Source: Nocardia sienata NBRC 100364 (lineage in GTDB: Bacteria > Actinomycetota > Actinomycetes > Mycobacteriales > Mycobacteriaceae). From it: DNA of 64,000 nt. Made by a program: the position numbers and the translations under genes. This document shows, in pieces, positions 8,396 through 17,347 of this stretch. Positions within the stretch are counted from its first letter, which is position 1; every line of letters begins with the position of its first letter. The stretch covers positions 1 to 64,000 of the forward strand of contig NZ_BDBX01000032.1 of the NCBI RefSeq assembly GCF_001613205.1, read 5' to 3'. Under the pieces are notes generated by a model. That model was not told where the DNA came from, did no database searches, and saw only the letters and a list, made by a program, of their open reading frames with translations.

Positions 8396-9835
8396 GTGAC
8401 CGCTGTGGCCGACGACCCTTCCAGATCCGACGAACGCGATCGGCCCCGCACCTCACCGACGGTCCTGGTGGCGACCCTGAGCACCATCGGCATCGTCGTC
8501 TCACTCATGCAGACTCTGGTTGTTCCGCTCATCCCGAGCCTGCCCACCCTCCTGGACACCACCGCCACCAACGCCTCCTGGGTGATCACGGTGACCCTGC
8601 TGGCCTCCGCGGTCTGCACCCCGATCAGCGGCCGGCTCGGCGATATGTTCGGCAAACGCCGCATCCTGCTGCTCGACCTGCTCGCCATGATCATCGGCTC
8701 GGTCCTGTGCGCGATGTCCTCCTCACTGCTGCCCTCGGTGGCCGGCCGCGCCCTGCAGGGCGTGGCGATCGGTGCCATTCCGCTGGGTATCAGCATCCTG
8801 CGCGACGAACTGCCGCCCGAACGCGTCGGTTCGGCGATGGCCGTGATGAGCTCCACCCTCGGCGTGGGCGGCGCGATCGGACTGCCGGTCGCCGCCTTGA
8901 TCGCCGAACACGCGGATTGGCACGTCCTGTTCTGGGCGGCCGCGGCGATGGGCGGCGCGGGCGCGCTGCTGATCTTCCGGTTCGTCCCGGAATCCCCGGT
9001 GCGCACCCCCGCCCCCTTCGATTTCGGCGGCGCCGCAGGGCTGGCGACGGCCCTGCTCGCGCTGCTCCTCGCCATCACTCAGGGCGCGCAGTGGGGTTGG
9101 ACCAGCGCTTCCATCCTGACCCTGTTCGCGGTGTCGATCCTGGTGTTCCTCGGCTGGGGCCGTTACGAACTCGGGCGCCGGCATCCGCTCGTCGACCTAC
9201 GGGTCTCGGCGCGGCCACGGGTGCTGTTCACCAATATCGCCTCGATCGCAGTGGGTTTCGCGCTCTACGGCATGTCGCTGAGCTTCCCCCAACTGCTGAT
9301 GGCCCCCGCGGAGACCGGTTACGGCCTCGGACTGACGATGGTGGCCGCCGGACTCGCCCTGGCACCCAGCGGGTGCGTGATGATGCTGCTCTCGCCGGTC
9401 TCGGCCCGGATCTCGGCGCGTTTCGGCCCCAAACTGACCCTCGGTGTGGGATCGGCGGTGATCGGCCTCGGCTATCTGTGTGCCGCGGCGATGATGGACA
9501 CGGTCTGGCAGATCATGATCGCCTCGGTGCTGGTGGCCGGCGGGGTCGGCCTCGCCTACGCCGCGATGCCCGCGCTGATCATGGGCGCGGTTCCGATCAC
9601 CGAAACCGCCGCGGCGAACGGGCTCAACGCGCTCATGCGCTCGGTCGGCACCTCCACCTCGGCGGCGGTGATGAGCGCGGTACTGGCCAATATGACCATC
9701 TCTCTGGGTGCCCGGCAGCTGCCGTCGCGGGACGCTTTCCAGACGGCCTTCCTCATCTCGACCACCGCGGCCTGTGTCGCCATCGCACTCACCGCCCTCA
9801 TCCCGATGCGCGCCGTGGCCGCCGGCGCACGCTGA
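8396..9835 (+). CDS. MFS multidrug exporter, DHA2-type (479 aa)
   Basis: Proton-driven drug efflux permease with about 14 hydrophobic segments. The first is TVLVATLSTIGIVVSLMQTL. The loop 2-3 signature GRLGDMFGKRR follows residue 80, and motif C is replaced by a Gly/Pro-rich stretch (STLGVGGAIGLPVAALIAEH). The size and the long central loop suit the DHA2 group. The GTG at 8396 is only 5 nt after the palindromic operator and has no Shine-Dalgarno, suggesting a leaderless, MarR-repressed message. The inducer is unknown; MarR control suggests a phenolic or lipophilic compound. Confidence 0.85.
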   Translation: MTAVADDPSRSDERDRPRTSPTVLVATLSTIGIVVSLMQTLVVPLIPSLPTLLDTTATNASWVITVTLLASAVCTPISGRLGDMFGKRRILLLDLLAMIIGSVLCAMSSSLLPSVAGRALQGVAIGAIPLGISILRDELPPERVGSAMAVMSSTLGVGGAIGLPVAALIAEHADWHVLFWAAAAMGGAGALLIFRFVPESPVRTPAPFDFGGAAGLATALLALLLAITQGAQWGWTSASILTLFAVSILVFLGWGRYELGRRHPLVDLRVSARPRVLFTNIASIAVGFALYGMSLSFPQLLMAPAETGYGLGLTMVAAGLALAPSGCVMMLLSPVSARISARFGPKLTLGVGSAVIGLGYLCAAAMMDTVWQIMIASVLVAGGVGLAYAAMPALIMGAVPITETAAANGLNALMRSVGTSTSAAVMSAVLANMTISLGARQLPSRDAFQTAFLISTTAACVAIALTALIPMRAVAAGAR

Positions 9836-9956
9836 TCCCGCGGCCGTCCCCGATATCCACATCGTCGGTTACGGGCGGCTGTCGCCCGGGTGGTGACGGG
9901 CGTGCCGGATCGATACCTTCATCGCGTACCGTGACCCTTGTTCGGTGGAGGTAGAG

Positions 9957-11120
9957 GTGTCGGAACGACTCATGGAACCGATCGAGGTAGGCGACCCGGG
10001 GTGGATCGACTACGCCGAGTTCGGCAGGCGGTTCGTCACCCATGCGGTGACCGAGCGCCGGATCGAGAAGGCGGTCGCCGGGCTCACCGGGCGCGGGCTG
10101 ACCATCGGCCCGGTCAATCTGGCGCCCGCCGGACTCGCCGGGTTCCTCGCCGAGGGGCGGATCGACCATCCAGTGGTGGTGCGCCGCGGCTCCGAAGTCG
10201 CCTTCGACGTGCGGATACCGGTAACCCTGCGGGCCAAGATCCTGCTCGGCGGCAAACCTCTGCGGTCGGAGACGGTGGTATCGATCGGTCTCACCTTCCA
10301 CGCCCGCACCGCCGACCCGCTGCTGATCGTGATCGATATCCCCCGGGTAGAGCCCACGGATGTGAGTGTGCTGCTGCGCCTGTCCGCCGCCGATTCGGTG
10401 GCCGAATGGCTACTCGACCCGATCGCCGGGCTGCTGCAACGCGAGGTCGCCCATCGGGTGAACGGGATGCTGCGCGACCCGGGCGTGATGCGTAGCCGGA
10501 TCTACGATATCGAGGCCATCGTCGCCCGTGAACGCTCCCCGCACCGCGCCCGCACCCGGTTCGACTGGATCGACCACGCCGAATTCGGGCGGCGTTTCTT
10601 CCCGCGCATCGTCACCCGGGACCGGCTCGGGCAATTCGTCACCCATCTCGCCGACCGGCAGATCGAGATCGGCCCCCTGCGTACCGGCCCCCGGGCGGCG
10701 GCCGAGGTCACCGTGCGCGGTGAGGTCGGCCGACCGGTACTGACCGACCGGGTCACCGAAACCGCCACGGCCGAAGACGATCCGGCACTGGTCCGCTTCG
10801 ACCTCATTGTTCCGGTCACCCTCGACATCACGGTCAGCGTGCTCAAGGACAACCACTACCGCGCGGACGTGGAGATACCCCTGCAACTCACCGCGCACGC
10901 GGCCGACCCCCTGCTCATCGTGGTGGAAGTCGACCCGCCGGAACGGGAGAGCGTCCGCCTCGAATACGCGGCCCAGGGCATGCGCGCCGCCGTCCTCGGT
11001 GTCCTGGCGGGCATCAAGAAACAGATCGTCGCGCAGGTGGTCCGGGTCGTCCGCACCGAACTCGCCGACCCGGCCGTACGAACTCTCGACGTAGGCGAAC
11101 GCATAGACCGGCTGTTGTGA
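9957..11120 (+). CDS. Unnamed protein with an internally duplicated domain (387 aa)
   Basis: I do not recognise a named family. The protein is two tandem copies of a domain of about 185 residues. Copy A starts at W16 (WIDYAEFGRRF) and copy B at W204 (WIDHAEFGRRF). Each copy has a matching TIGP/EIGP strand and a late TADPLLIVIDI / AADPLLIVVEV strand, and ends in a helix with V-x-x-R and a DP turn before YDI or LDVGERI. The alternation of beta strands and one long helix recalls lipid-binding (DUF2993/TULIP-like) folds, but that is a guess. No signal peptide or membrane segment is seen. The GTG at 9957 is favoured by GGAGG 5 nt upstream. Confidence 0.7.
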   Translation: MSERLMEPIEVGDPGWIDYAEFGRRFVTHAVTERRIEKAVAGLTGRGLTIGPVNLAPAGLAGFLAEGRIDHPVVVRRGSEVAFDVRIPVTLRAKILLGGKPLRSETVVSIGLTFHARTADPLLIVIDIPRVEPTDVSVLLRLSAADSVAEWLLDPIAGLLQREVAHRVNGMLRDPGVMRSRIYDIEAIVARERSPHRARTRFDWIDHAEFGRRFFPRIVTRDRLGQFVTHLADRQIEIGPLRTGPRAAAEVTVRGEVGRPVLTDRVTETATAEDDPALVRFDLIVPVTLDITVSVLKDNHYRADVEIPLQLTAHAADPLLIVVEVDPPERESVRLEYAAQGMRAAVLGVLAGIKKQIVAQVVRVVRTELADPAVRTLDVGERIDRLL

Positions 11121-11124
11121 TCCG

Positions 11125-11159
11125 GCGCTGTGTTCCTGGCGCCGCCACGAACACAGCGC
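11125..11159 (+). terminator. Hairpin terminator/attenuator
   Basis: GCGCTGTGTTC (11125-11135) pairs perfectly with GAACACAGCGC (11149-11159), starting 4 nt after the stop of the duplicated-domain gene. A second, mutually exclusive hairpin pairs 11143-11150 with 11169-11176. Confidence 0.6.
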
Positions 11160-11299
11160 GGTCGGCGGTCGTGGCGATTCGGTGGGGGATGTGATGGAAT
11201 TACCCCACGTTCGAGGCTCCCGGCGCGCGCAGTTGCTGATGGGGAAGGTGCGCCGGGCACGCCGCTACTTGTTCACCCGGGGTGTGCGAAGGAGTCTCG

Positions 11300-12016
11300 A
11301 TGGTTTCTGCACTGTCTCGCCGGGCTCTGCTCGGATACACGGCCGCCGCCCTCGCCGCGGGTGCTGTGGGGCCGGCCTTCGGAACTCCCCGCGCCGGTGC
11401 GGCTTCGCTGGGGACCCTGCTCGATTACGCGGCGGGTGTGCCGTCCGCGGCGGCGATCAAGGCGGCCGGGCACACCGGGGTCATCCGGTATGTGTCCGAT
11501 CGTCGGCCGGGAGCGGAATGGATGGCGGGGAAACCGCTGCTCGCCGGCGAAGTGGAGGAGCTGCGGGCCGCCGGACTGGCCATCGTGTCCTGCTACCAGT
11601 TCGGCAAGGGGCCCACCGCCGACTGGCGCGGCGGATACGACGCGGGCCGCCGGCACGCCGAGCGCGGGCTGGCTCTGCATCGGGCCGCCGGGGGACCGGA
11701 GAACCGCCCGATCTACGCCTCCATCGACGACAACCCCGATCCGGTGGAATTCGCGACCATGATCCTGCCGTACCTGCTCGGCTGGCAGGCGGTGCTCGGC
11801 CGGGAGAACACCGGCGTCTACGCCAACGCACCCACCATCGACCTGGCCCGGACGGCCGGCGTGGGCGCGTGGTTCTGGCAGCACGACTGGGGAACCGCAC
11901 CGGGATACGTGCATCCGGCCGCGCACCTGCACCAGTTCGAGATCGACGACCGTACGGTCGACGGGGTGGGAGTGGATGTCAACAATATCCTCCTCGCGGA
12001 GTACGGAGCCTGGTGA
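11300..12016 (+). CDS. Tat-exported DUF1906 glycoside-hydrolase-like protein (238 aa)
   Basis: Secreted protein with a twin-arginine leader: SRRALLGYTAAALAAGAVGP at residues 5-24, ending near an Ala-rich cleavage site. The mature part is a DUF1906 TIM-barrel, as in M. tuberculosis Rv2525c: GTLLDYAAGVPSAAAIKAAG, then GVIRYVSDRRPG, IVSCYQFGKGPTADWRGGYD, and PIYASIDDNPDPVEF carrying the acidic residues that replace the GH25 catalytic pair. It ends with AWFWQHDWGT and DVNNIL. Probable cell-envelope polysaccharide target; activity is not proven in this family. The ATG at 11300 follows GAAGGAG. Confidence 0.85.
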   Translation: MVSALSRRALLGYTAAALAAGAVGPAFGTPRAGAASLGTLLDYAAGVPSAAAIKAAGHTGVIRYVSDRRPGAEWMAGKPLLAGEVEELRAAGLAIVSCYQFGKGPTADWRGGYDAGRRHAERGLALHRAAGGPENRPIYASIDDNPDPVEFATMILPYLLGWQAVLGRENTGVYANAPTIDLARTAGVGAWFWQHDWGTAPGYVHPAAHLHQFEIDDRTVDGVGVDVNNILLAEYGAW

Positions 12017-12035
12017 CCACCGCCCGGCGGATCGG

Positions 12036-12467
12036 TCAGCGTGCCGGGCCTTTCGTCCGGTTGACCGCCACGTACATGTAGATCAGCGGTGCCACCGACC
12101 CGCACAGGAACAGCAGCAGCGTCGGCAGATCGTTGCGCAGCGGGACGTCGCCGCCGGGGCCGCGGCTCGCCGCGATCAGGAAGACGGCCAGCCAGGCCGC
12201 GATCGGCAGGAACAGCACGGTCGAGCGGGTGGTCACGGTGGCGGCCGCCCACACCAGGGCCACATTGACCGGCGCGGCGATCAACGCGGCCAGCGGTACG
12301 GCGACGCTGCCGAGATAGAAGGGCAGATAGAGCACTTCGAGAACCGAGGTGATCACCGCGTCCACGATGAGGACCACGATCAGCGCCGGGCCGATTGCCG
12401 CGGTCGCCAGTGCGGTCCAGCGGGCACGAGGATCCGCGCCGGCCTCGTCGTCCACGGCGGCGGTCAT
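12036..12467 (-). CDS. Conserved membrane protein, Rv1171-like (143 aa)
   Basis: Four predicted transmembrane segments: ALATAAIGPALIVVLIVDAV, YLPFYLGSVAVPLAALIAAP, STVLFLPIAAWLAVFLIAAS and a last one with LLLFLCGSVAPLIYMYVAV. It follows mshB on the same strand after 112 nt, as Rv1171 follows mshB in M. tuberculosis. The function is unknown. The start is uncertain: the ATG at 12467 is used, but a GTG at 12491 is in frame and neither has a good ribosome site. Confidence 0.7.
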   Translation of the reverse strand: MTAAVDDEAGADPRARWTALATAAIGPALIVVLIVDAVITSVLEVLYLPFYLGSVAVPLAALIAAPVNVALVWAAATVTTRSTVLFLPIAAWLAVFLIAASRGPGGDVPLRNDLPTLLLFLCGSVAPLIYMYVAVNRTKGPAR

Positions 12468-12579
12468 CCGCGCGACCGGGGTGGCGAACACCGTCGCGTG
12501 CCCACTGTCGGTCCGGTACCGTTCTCCGATTCCGAGTGCTGCATAGTCACGAGTCTATGGGTGCGCGGGCGCGGTGCGG

Positions 12580-13476
12580 CTACGCCGAACCGGCGAACAG
12601 GTCGTCTTCTCGGCCGTCCGGCCCACCGGCCCAGGCGCGACCGCGGACCAGGATGTAGTGCTCTTCCGGCAGGATCGGCTGGGCGATCATATTGGTCAGC
12701 GCGAATTCCCGGCCCGACGGCGCGACCGTGAGCTGGGTGGCGTGGGCGCGCAGCGCGGCGCGTTTCCGGGGCAGCGATTCGGTGACATCGATTGTCGTGG
12801 TCACCGAATCACCGGGTACGCACGCCAACTCGTCCTCGGCCGGCAGCCGCCAGCCGGGGGGTAGCGCGCCGGGCAGGCCGTCCACCGTGCGGCGGGCCAG
12901 CGCCCGTAGATGGTCGCGCAGGATCTCGCCGTCGGTCACGGTCCAGTAGAACTTGGGCGTGTCCCAGCCCTGTCCGGCCGCGGCCTCCACGGCTTCGGTG
13001 GTCACCCGATGGGCGCGGATATGGTCCGGATGGCCGTAACCGCCGTGCGGGTCGTAGGTCACCACCACGCGGGGCCGCAGGTCCAGGATCACCTCGGTGA
13101 GGGCCCGGACCGCCGCCGGGCCGGAATCGACGAAGGCCCGCGGATGCTGCGCAGCCGCAGTTCCGGCCATACCGGAATCGCGCCAGCGGCCGGCGCCGCC
13201 CAGGAAGCACGGCGGTCCGGCGCCCAGTTCGGCAAGGGCGCGGGTGAGTTCACCGATCCGGTACCCGCCCAGTTGATCGGCGCGGTCGGCGGTCAGGCCG
13301 GCCCAGCGGTCGCCGATCACCTCACCCTCTTCACCGAGAGTGCAGGTCACCACCGTCACCGGGACACCGAGGCGCCGGTAGTGGGCGATCGTGCCCCCGG
13401 TGGTGATGGTTTCGTCGTCGGGGTGGGCGTGGACCAGCAGCAACCCGCCCGTACGTCCTTCGCCGGAGCCGGTCAC
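12580..13476 (-). CDS. mshB: N-acetyl-GlcN-inositol deacetylase MshB, mycothiol biosynthesis (298 aa)
   Basis: Zn-dependent deacetylase that converts GlcNAc-Ins to GlcN-Ins in mycothiol synthesis. Metal and catalytic residues are visible in LLLVHAHPDDETITTGG (H-x-x-D-D near residue 16) and YDPHGGYGHPDHIRAHRVTT, which holds the third metal His. TCTLGEEGEVIGDRWAGL is the family motif that closes the pocket. The GTG at 13476 is chosen because it overlaps the TGA of the upstream lipoprotein gene by 4 nt (GTGA), which indicates translational coupling, and it gives the usual family length. Confidence 0.93.
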   Translation of the reverse strand: MTGSGEGRTGGLLLVHAHPDDETITTGGTIAHYRRLGVPVTVVTCTLGEEGEVIGDRWAGLTADRADQLGGYRIGELTRALAELGAGPPCFLGGAGRWRDSGMAGTAAAQHPRAFVDSGPAAVRALTEVILDLRPRVVVTYDPHGGYGHPDHIRAHRVTTEAVEAAAGQGWDTPKFYWTVTDGEILRDHLRALARRTVDGLPGALPPGWRLPAEDELACVPGDSVTTTIDVTESLPRKRAALRAHATQLTVAPSGREFALTNMIAQPILPEEHYILVRGRAWAGGPDGREDDLFAGSA

Positions 13477-15230
13477 GGGACGCGCCGCCACATCGCCGCG
13501 TCGCCGAATATCCCGGCCTGGATCGCTCCGCTCAGCGACGCCCCGTCCACCGAGGGACCGGCCGCGGCCACCACGTTGTCCTGCACGATCGGGAGCACGG
13601 TGGACGCACCCCACAGCCGGGGTTCGGCTTCGCCCAGCGTGCGCGGTACTTCCACGCCGTGCAGCGCGCCGTCGATCGACGGCTGGAACTGCGGATCGCA
13701 GATACCGGACAGATTGCTCGGTGACCGGCGGGCCGCCTCCACGGCGGCCGGGACCTCGGCCTGTGCGCCGTCGGTGGTGGGCGTGATGGGCGCCGCCGGC
13801 GGGCATCCGTAGCGGGAGGCCAGCGCGGTGGCCGGATCACCGCCGGTCGCCTCCCAGCCCACCACCGCGTCGACGGAATTCTCCACCAGGCCTTTGCCGT
13901 ACAGTTCGTCGGCCGCGAGGTTGAGCACCGACGCGTCGATCCCGGCGCTGCGCAACTGGTCGGCCGCGGTATTGGCCACCGCCAGCGCGGTGTCGTCGCC
14001 GGTCACCGCTCCGATCCGCAGAACTAGCGGTTCGCCGTTGCGGGCCAGCGAGCGGGGCCGGGGAGCCGGCGAGGTCGCCGAGACCGGCGGCGGCTCCGGG
14101 GCGCGGCCGAAACCGGCCTCGGCCAGCAGGCCGAACGCCTGGTCGGGGTTGAGGCGCGGCGGTTCGGTGGGCGTGTATCCGGGATCGGAGGGGGACAGCA
14201 CCTGCGCGCGCACCGGTTCCACCCAGTTACCGGTCTGCGCGCCGACCGTGGCCAGCAGCGCGGGATCGAGCAACGCGAGGACCGCGGTCCGGACCCGGTG
14301 GTCGCCGAGTACTCCGACGCGTCCGTTCAGAGTGAGGCGCAACTGCCGGGACTGCGGCATGATCGCGGTGCGCACCGACGGGATCGCGGCCAGCTGGGCC
14401 TGGGTGGCGACCCCGCCGTGTACCAGCGCCATCTGGGTGTCGCCGGTGCGCAGGGAATCCGCCAGCTGGGCCGGGGTGCCGCCGCGGCGCAGCAGGATCT
14501 GGTCGGGGCGCGCCGGGGTGCCCCAGTAGCGGTCGTTGCGTTCCAGCAGGATCTCGTCGCGACCGGGATCGGCGGATTCGATGGTGAAATTGCCGCCCGA
14601 GACCGGTATCTGCTCGACCAGCGTCCGTTGGAAGCCGCCCGGCGAATCCTTCATCAGATGCGACGGCAACAGGTTCGCGAACAGTTGCGGCCAGGCCGGA
14701 TAGGGCTTGTCGAACACCACGGAAACCGCTTTACCCCCGCCAGCGGAACGGACCTCGGTGATGAGGCGGTATCCGGCCGGGTCGATCACACCCGGCTGCG
14801 TGATCATCTGCTGCCACAGGTAGTGGAAATCCTCGGCCGCGATGGGGGCCCCGTCCGACCAGTTGGCCTGATCCTTCAACTTGTAGGTGACGGTGAACGG
14901 GGCCTCGGCGGTCACCGTCGCCGAATCGACCAGGGCCGTATCCGGAACCCACAGCGTGCCGCCGGGCAGGGCCGGATCGGGGGTGGGCCGGAAGGGACTC
15001 GGCAGCACCATGGCCGCCACCGCGGCGGTCGCCGGGGACTGGTTCGACCGCAGATGGGGATTGAAGCCGATTCCGATGTCGTCGATGGCGACCACCACCG
15101 TGTTCTTGGTCGGCTGCGCCGGTTCGGTCTTCGGGCTGTCCGTGCTGGCGATGGGCGGCGGCGGGTCGGCAGTGCATCCGGCAAGCACCGGAACGAGCAC
15201 CGCTATGAGCACCAGCAGCCCGCGCCGCAT
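13473..15230 (-). CDS. lpqW: LpqW-like lipoprotein, ABC substrate-binding fold (585 aa)
   Basis: Lipoprotein of the peptide-binding (SBP_bac_5) fold. After the Arg-containing n-region and hydrophobic helix, the lipobox VLAGC places the acylated Cys near residue 18. KTEPAQPTKNTVVVAIDDIG starts the mature domain, and TYKLKDQANWSDGAPIAAED and ERNDRYWG are SBP_bac_5 hallmarks. In mycobacteria LpqW steers PIM intermediates toward lipoarabinomannan rather than importing peptides. pimE, 2.6 kb away, acts in the same branch. The ATG at 15230 has GGGAGG upstream. It is coupled to mshB by a 4-nt overlap. Confidence 0.85.
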   Translation of the reverse strand: MRRGLLVLIAVLVPVLAGCTADPPPPIASTDSPKTEPAQPTKNTVVVAIDDIGIGFNPHLRSNQSPATAAVAAMVLPSPFRPTPDPALPGGTLWVPDTALVDSATVTAEAPFTVTYKLKDQANWSDGAPIAAEDFHYLWQQMITQPGVIDPAGYRLITEVRSAGGGKAVSVVFDKPYPAWPQLFANLLPSHLMKDSPGGFQRTLVEQIPVSGGNFTIESADPGRDEILLERNDRYWGTPARPDQILLRRGGTPAQLADSLRTGDTQMALVHGGVATQAQLAAIPSVRTAIMPQSRQLRLTLNGRVGVLGDHRVRTAVLALLDPALLATVGAQTGNWVEPVRAQVLSPSDPGYTPTEPPRLNPDQAFGLLAEAGFGRAPEPPPVSATSPAPRPRSLARNGEPLVLRIGAVTGDDTALAVANTAADQLRSAGIDASVLNLAADELYGKGLVENSVDAVVGWEATGGDPATALASRYGCPPAAPITPTTDGAQAEVPAAVEAARRSPSNLSGICDPQFQPSIDGALHGVEVPRTLGEAEPRLWGASTVLPIVQDNVVAAAGPSVDGASLSGAIQAGIFGDAAMWRRVP

Positions 15231-15301
15231 CGCGCGCCTCCCCGAAATCACGTTCGGCACTCTACCCAAACCCGAGCCGGCCCGTCCGGGGGCGAAACCG
15301 C

Positions 15302-17200
15302 TTACAGCGCGGCCCGGTCGCGGGCCTTGCGGCGCGACAGCTCCCGGGCCCGCTCATTGGCGGCCAGGGTGACCTTGCGCACTCGCACGACCTCCGGCGT
15401 GACCTCGACGCATTCGTCGGCGGCGCAGAATTCCATGGCCATTTCCAGGTCGAGCTGCAGCGGCTTGGCCAGCGTCTCCATCACATCGGCGGTGGAGGAG
15501 CGCATATTGGTGAGCTTCTTCTCCTTGGTCACATTGATATCGAGATCCTCGGCGCGCGGATTGATCCCGACGACCATGCCCTCATAGGTTTCCGCGCCCG
15601 GTTCGACGAAGAATTGCCCGCGGTCGGCGAGCTGGATCATCGCGAAGGGGGTCACCGAACCGGAGCGGTCGGACACCAACGAACCGGTGTGCCGGGCCCG
15701 GATCTCCCCGGCCCACGGCGCATAACCATGGGAGACGGCGTTGGCGATACCGGTGCCGCGGGTCTCGGTGAGGAAATCGGTACGGAAACCGATCAGACCG
15801 CGCGAGGGCACGATGAACTCCATCCGCACCCAGCCCGCGGCGTGGTTGTTCATCTGCACCATCTTGCCCTTGCGGGCGGCCAGCAGCTGGGTGATGGCGC
15901 CCAGGTATTCGTCCGGGCAGTCGATGGTGAGTTCTTCGTAGGGCTCGTGCACCTTGCCGTCGACCTGCCGGGTCACCACCTGCGGTTTGCCGACGGTCAG
16001 CTCGAAACCTTCGCGCCGCATCTGCTCGACCAGGATGGCCAGCGCGAGCTCGCCGCGGCCCTGGACCTCCCAGGCGTCCGGGCGGCCGATATCGAGTACC
16101 CGCAGTGAGACATTGCCCACTAGTTCCTGGTCGAGCCGCGATTTCACCATGCGGGCGGTGAGCTTGTGTCCCTGGACCCGGCCGACCAGGGGTGAGGTAT
16201 TGGTACCGATCACCACCGAGATGGCCGGTTCGTCCACCGTGATGCGGGGCAGCGCCACGGGCTCGTCCGGGTCGGCGAGGGTGTCGCCGATCATGATGTC
16301 GGGGATACCGGCGACGGCGACGATATCGCCGGCCACCGCGACCTCACCCGGCTGCCGTTCGACGCCGATCGTCTGCAGCAGCTCGGTGATCTTGACGTTC
16401 TTCACGCCGTCGGCGTGCATCCACGCCACGTTCTGACCCTTGCGGAGTTCGCCGTTGTGGATACGTACCAGCGCCAGCCGGCCCAGGAAGGCCGAGGCGT
16501 CGAGGTTGGTCACATGGGCCTGCAGCGGCGCGGTGGCGTCGCCCTTGGGGGCGGGGATGTTCTCCAGCAGCACATCGAACAGTGCGTCCAGGTTCTCCGC
16601 GTTCGGCACCTCGCCGTTGCGCGGCTGCTCCTTGGATGCCTTGCCCGCGCGGCCGGAGGCGTAGAGCACCGGCAGGTCCAGGGCGAGTTCGGCGGCTTCG
16701 GCGGCGTCGTCGTCGAGATCGGAGGCCAGATCCAGCAGCAGATCGTGGCTTTCCTCGACCACCTCGGCGATCCGCGCGTCGGGACGGTCGGTCTTGTTGA
16801 CGACCAGGATCACCGGCAGGCAGGCGGCCAGCGCCTTGCGCAGCACGAACCGGGTCTGCGGCAGCGGGCCTTCCGAGGCGTCGACCAGCAGCACCACACC
16901 GTCGACCATGGACAGGCCGCGCTCCACCTCGCCACCGAAATCGGCGTGACCCGGGGTGTCGATGACATTGATGACGGTGACGCTGCCGTCCGGATGGTGC
17001 CGGTGTACGGCGGTGTTCTTGGCGAGAATGGTGATGCCCTTCTCGCGCTCCAGATCGCCGGAGTCCATCACCCGGTCGACCAATTCGGCCCGTTCGGCGA
17101 ATGCGCCGGACTGCCGCAGCATGGCGTCGACGAGCGTCGTCTTACCGTGGTCTACGTGGGCCACGATGGCGACGTTGCGAAAATCGCGTGCAGACGACAC
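15302..17200 (-). CDS. typA: Ribosome-associated GTPase TypA/BipA (632 aa)
   Basis: Translational GTPase of the EF-G class used in stress and cold adaptation and ribosome assembly. G1 is AHVDHGKTT near residue 13, the switch II region is DTPGHADFGGEVERGL, and G4 is NKTDRPD. The C-terminal TypA-specific region includes EFIVPSRGLIGFRTDFLTET and the KKLTNMRSS stretch. The GTG at 17200 is preceded by a strong AGGAGGAA, which overrides longer in-frame starts. No operon partner: the lpqW-like gene starts 71 bp downstream. Confidence 0.95.
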   Translation of the reverse strand: MSSARDFRNVAIVAHVDHGKTTLVDAMLRQSGAFAERAELVDRVMDSGDLEREKGITILAKNTAVHRHHPDGSVTVINVIDTPGHADFGGEVERGLSMVDGVVLLVDASEGPLPQTRFVLRKALAACLPVILVVNKTDRPDARIAEVVEESHDLLLDLASDLDDDAAEAAELALDLPVLYASGRAGKASKEQPRNGEVPNAENLDALFDVLLENIPAPKGDATAPLQAHVTNLDASAFLGRLALVRIHNGELRKGQNVAWMHADGVKNVKITELLQTIGVERQPGEVAVAGDIVAVAGIPDIMIGDTLADPDEPVALPRITVDEPAISVVIGTNTSPLVGRVQGHKLTARMVKSRLDQELVGNVSLRVLDIGRPDAWEVQGRGELALAILVEQMRREGFELTVGKPQVVTRQVDGKVHEPYEELTIDCPDEYLGAITQLLAARKGKMVQMNNHAAGWVRMEFIVPSRGLIGFRTDFLTETRGTGIANAVSHGYAPWAGEIRARHTGSLVSDRSGSVTPFAMIQLADRGQFFVEPGAETYEGMVVGINPRAEDLDINVTKEKKLTNMRSSTADVMETLAKPLQLDLEMAMEFCAADECVEVTPEVVRVRKVTLAANERARELSRRKARDRAAL

Positions 17201-17334
17201 GCCGGTTCCTCCTGCTGGTAATTGTTGCTTGCGGCCGGACCCTGCGACAGGGAGATTCGAACTCACCGGGCATCTGGGCCGGTTACACCCTACCGGGAAC
17301 TCGGTGGCCTACTGGCGCCGCCCAGAGGTAAGGG

Positions 17335-17340
17335 TATGCT
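17335..17340 (+). promoter_or_regulatory. -10 element for the Lys/Cys microprotein (leaderless)
   Basis: TATGCT is followed by 7 nt and ATG at 17348. The ATG inside the hexamer (17336) is an alternative start with AGAGGTAAGG upstream, so the two readings compete. Confidence 0.45.
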
Positions 17341-17347
17341 AACCCGC

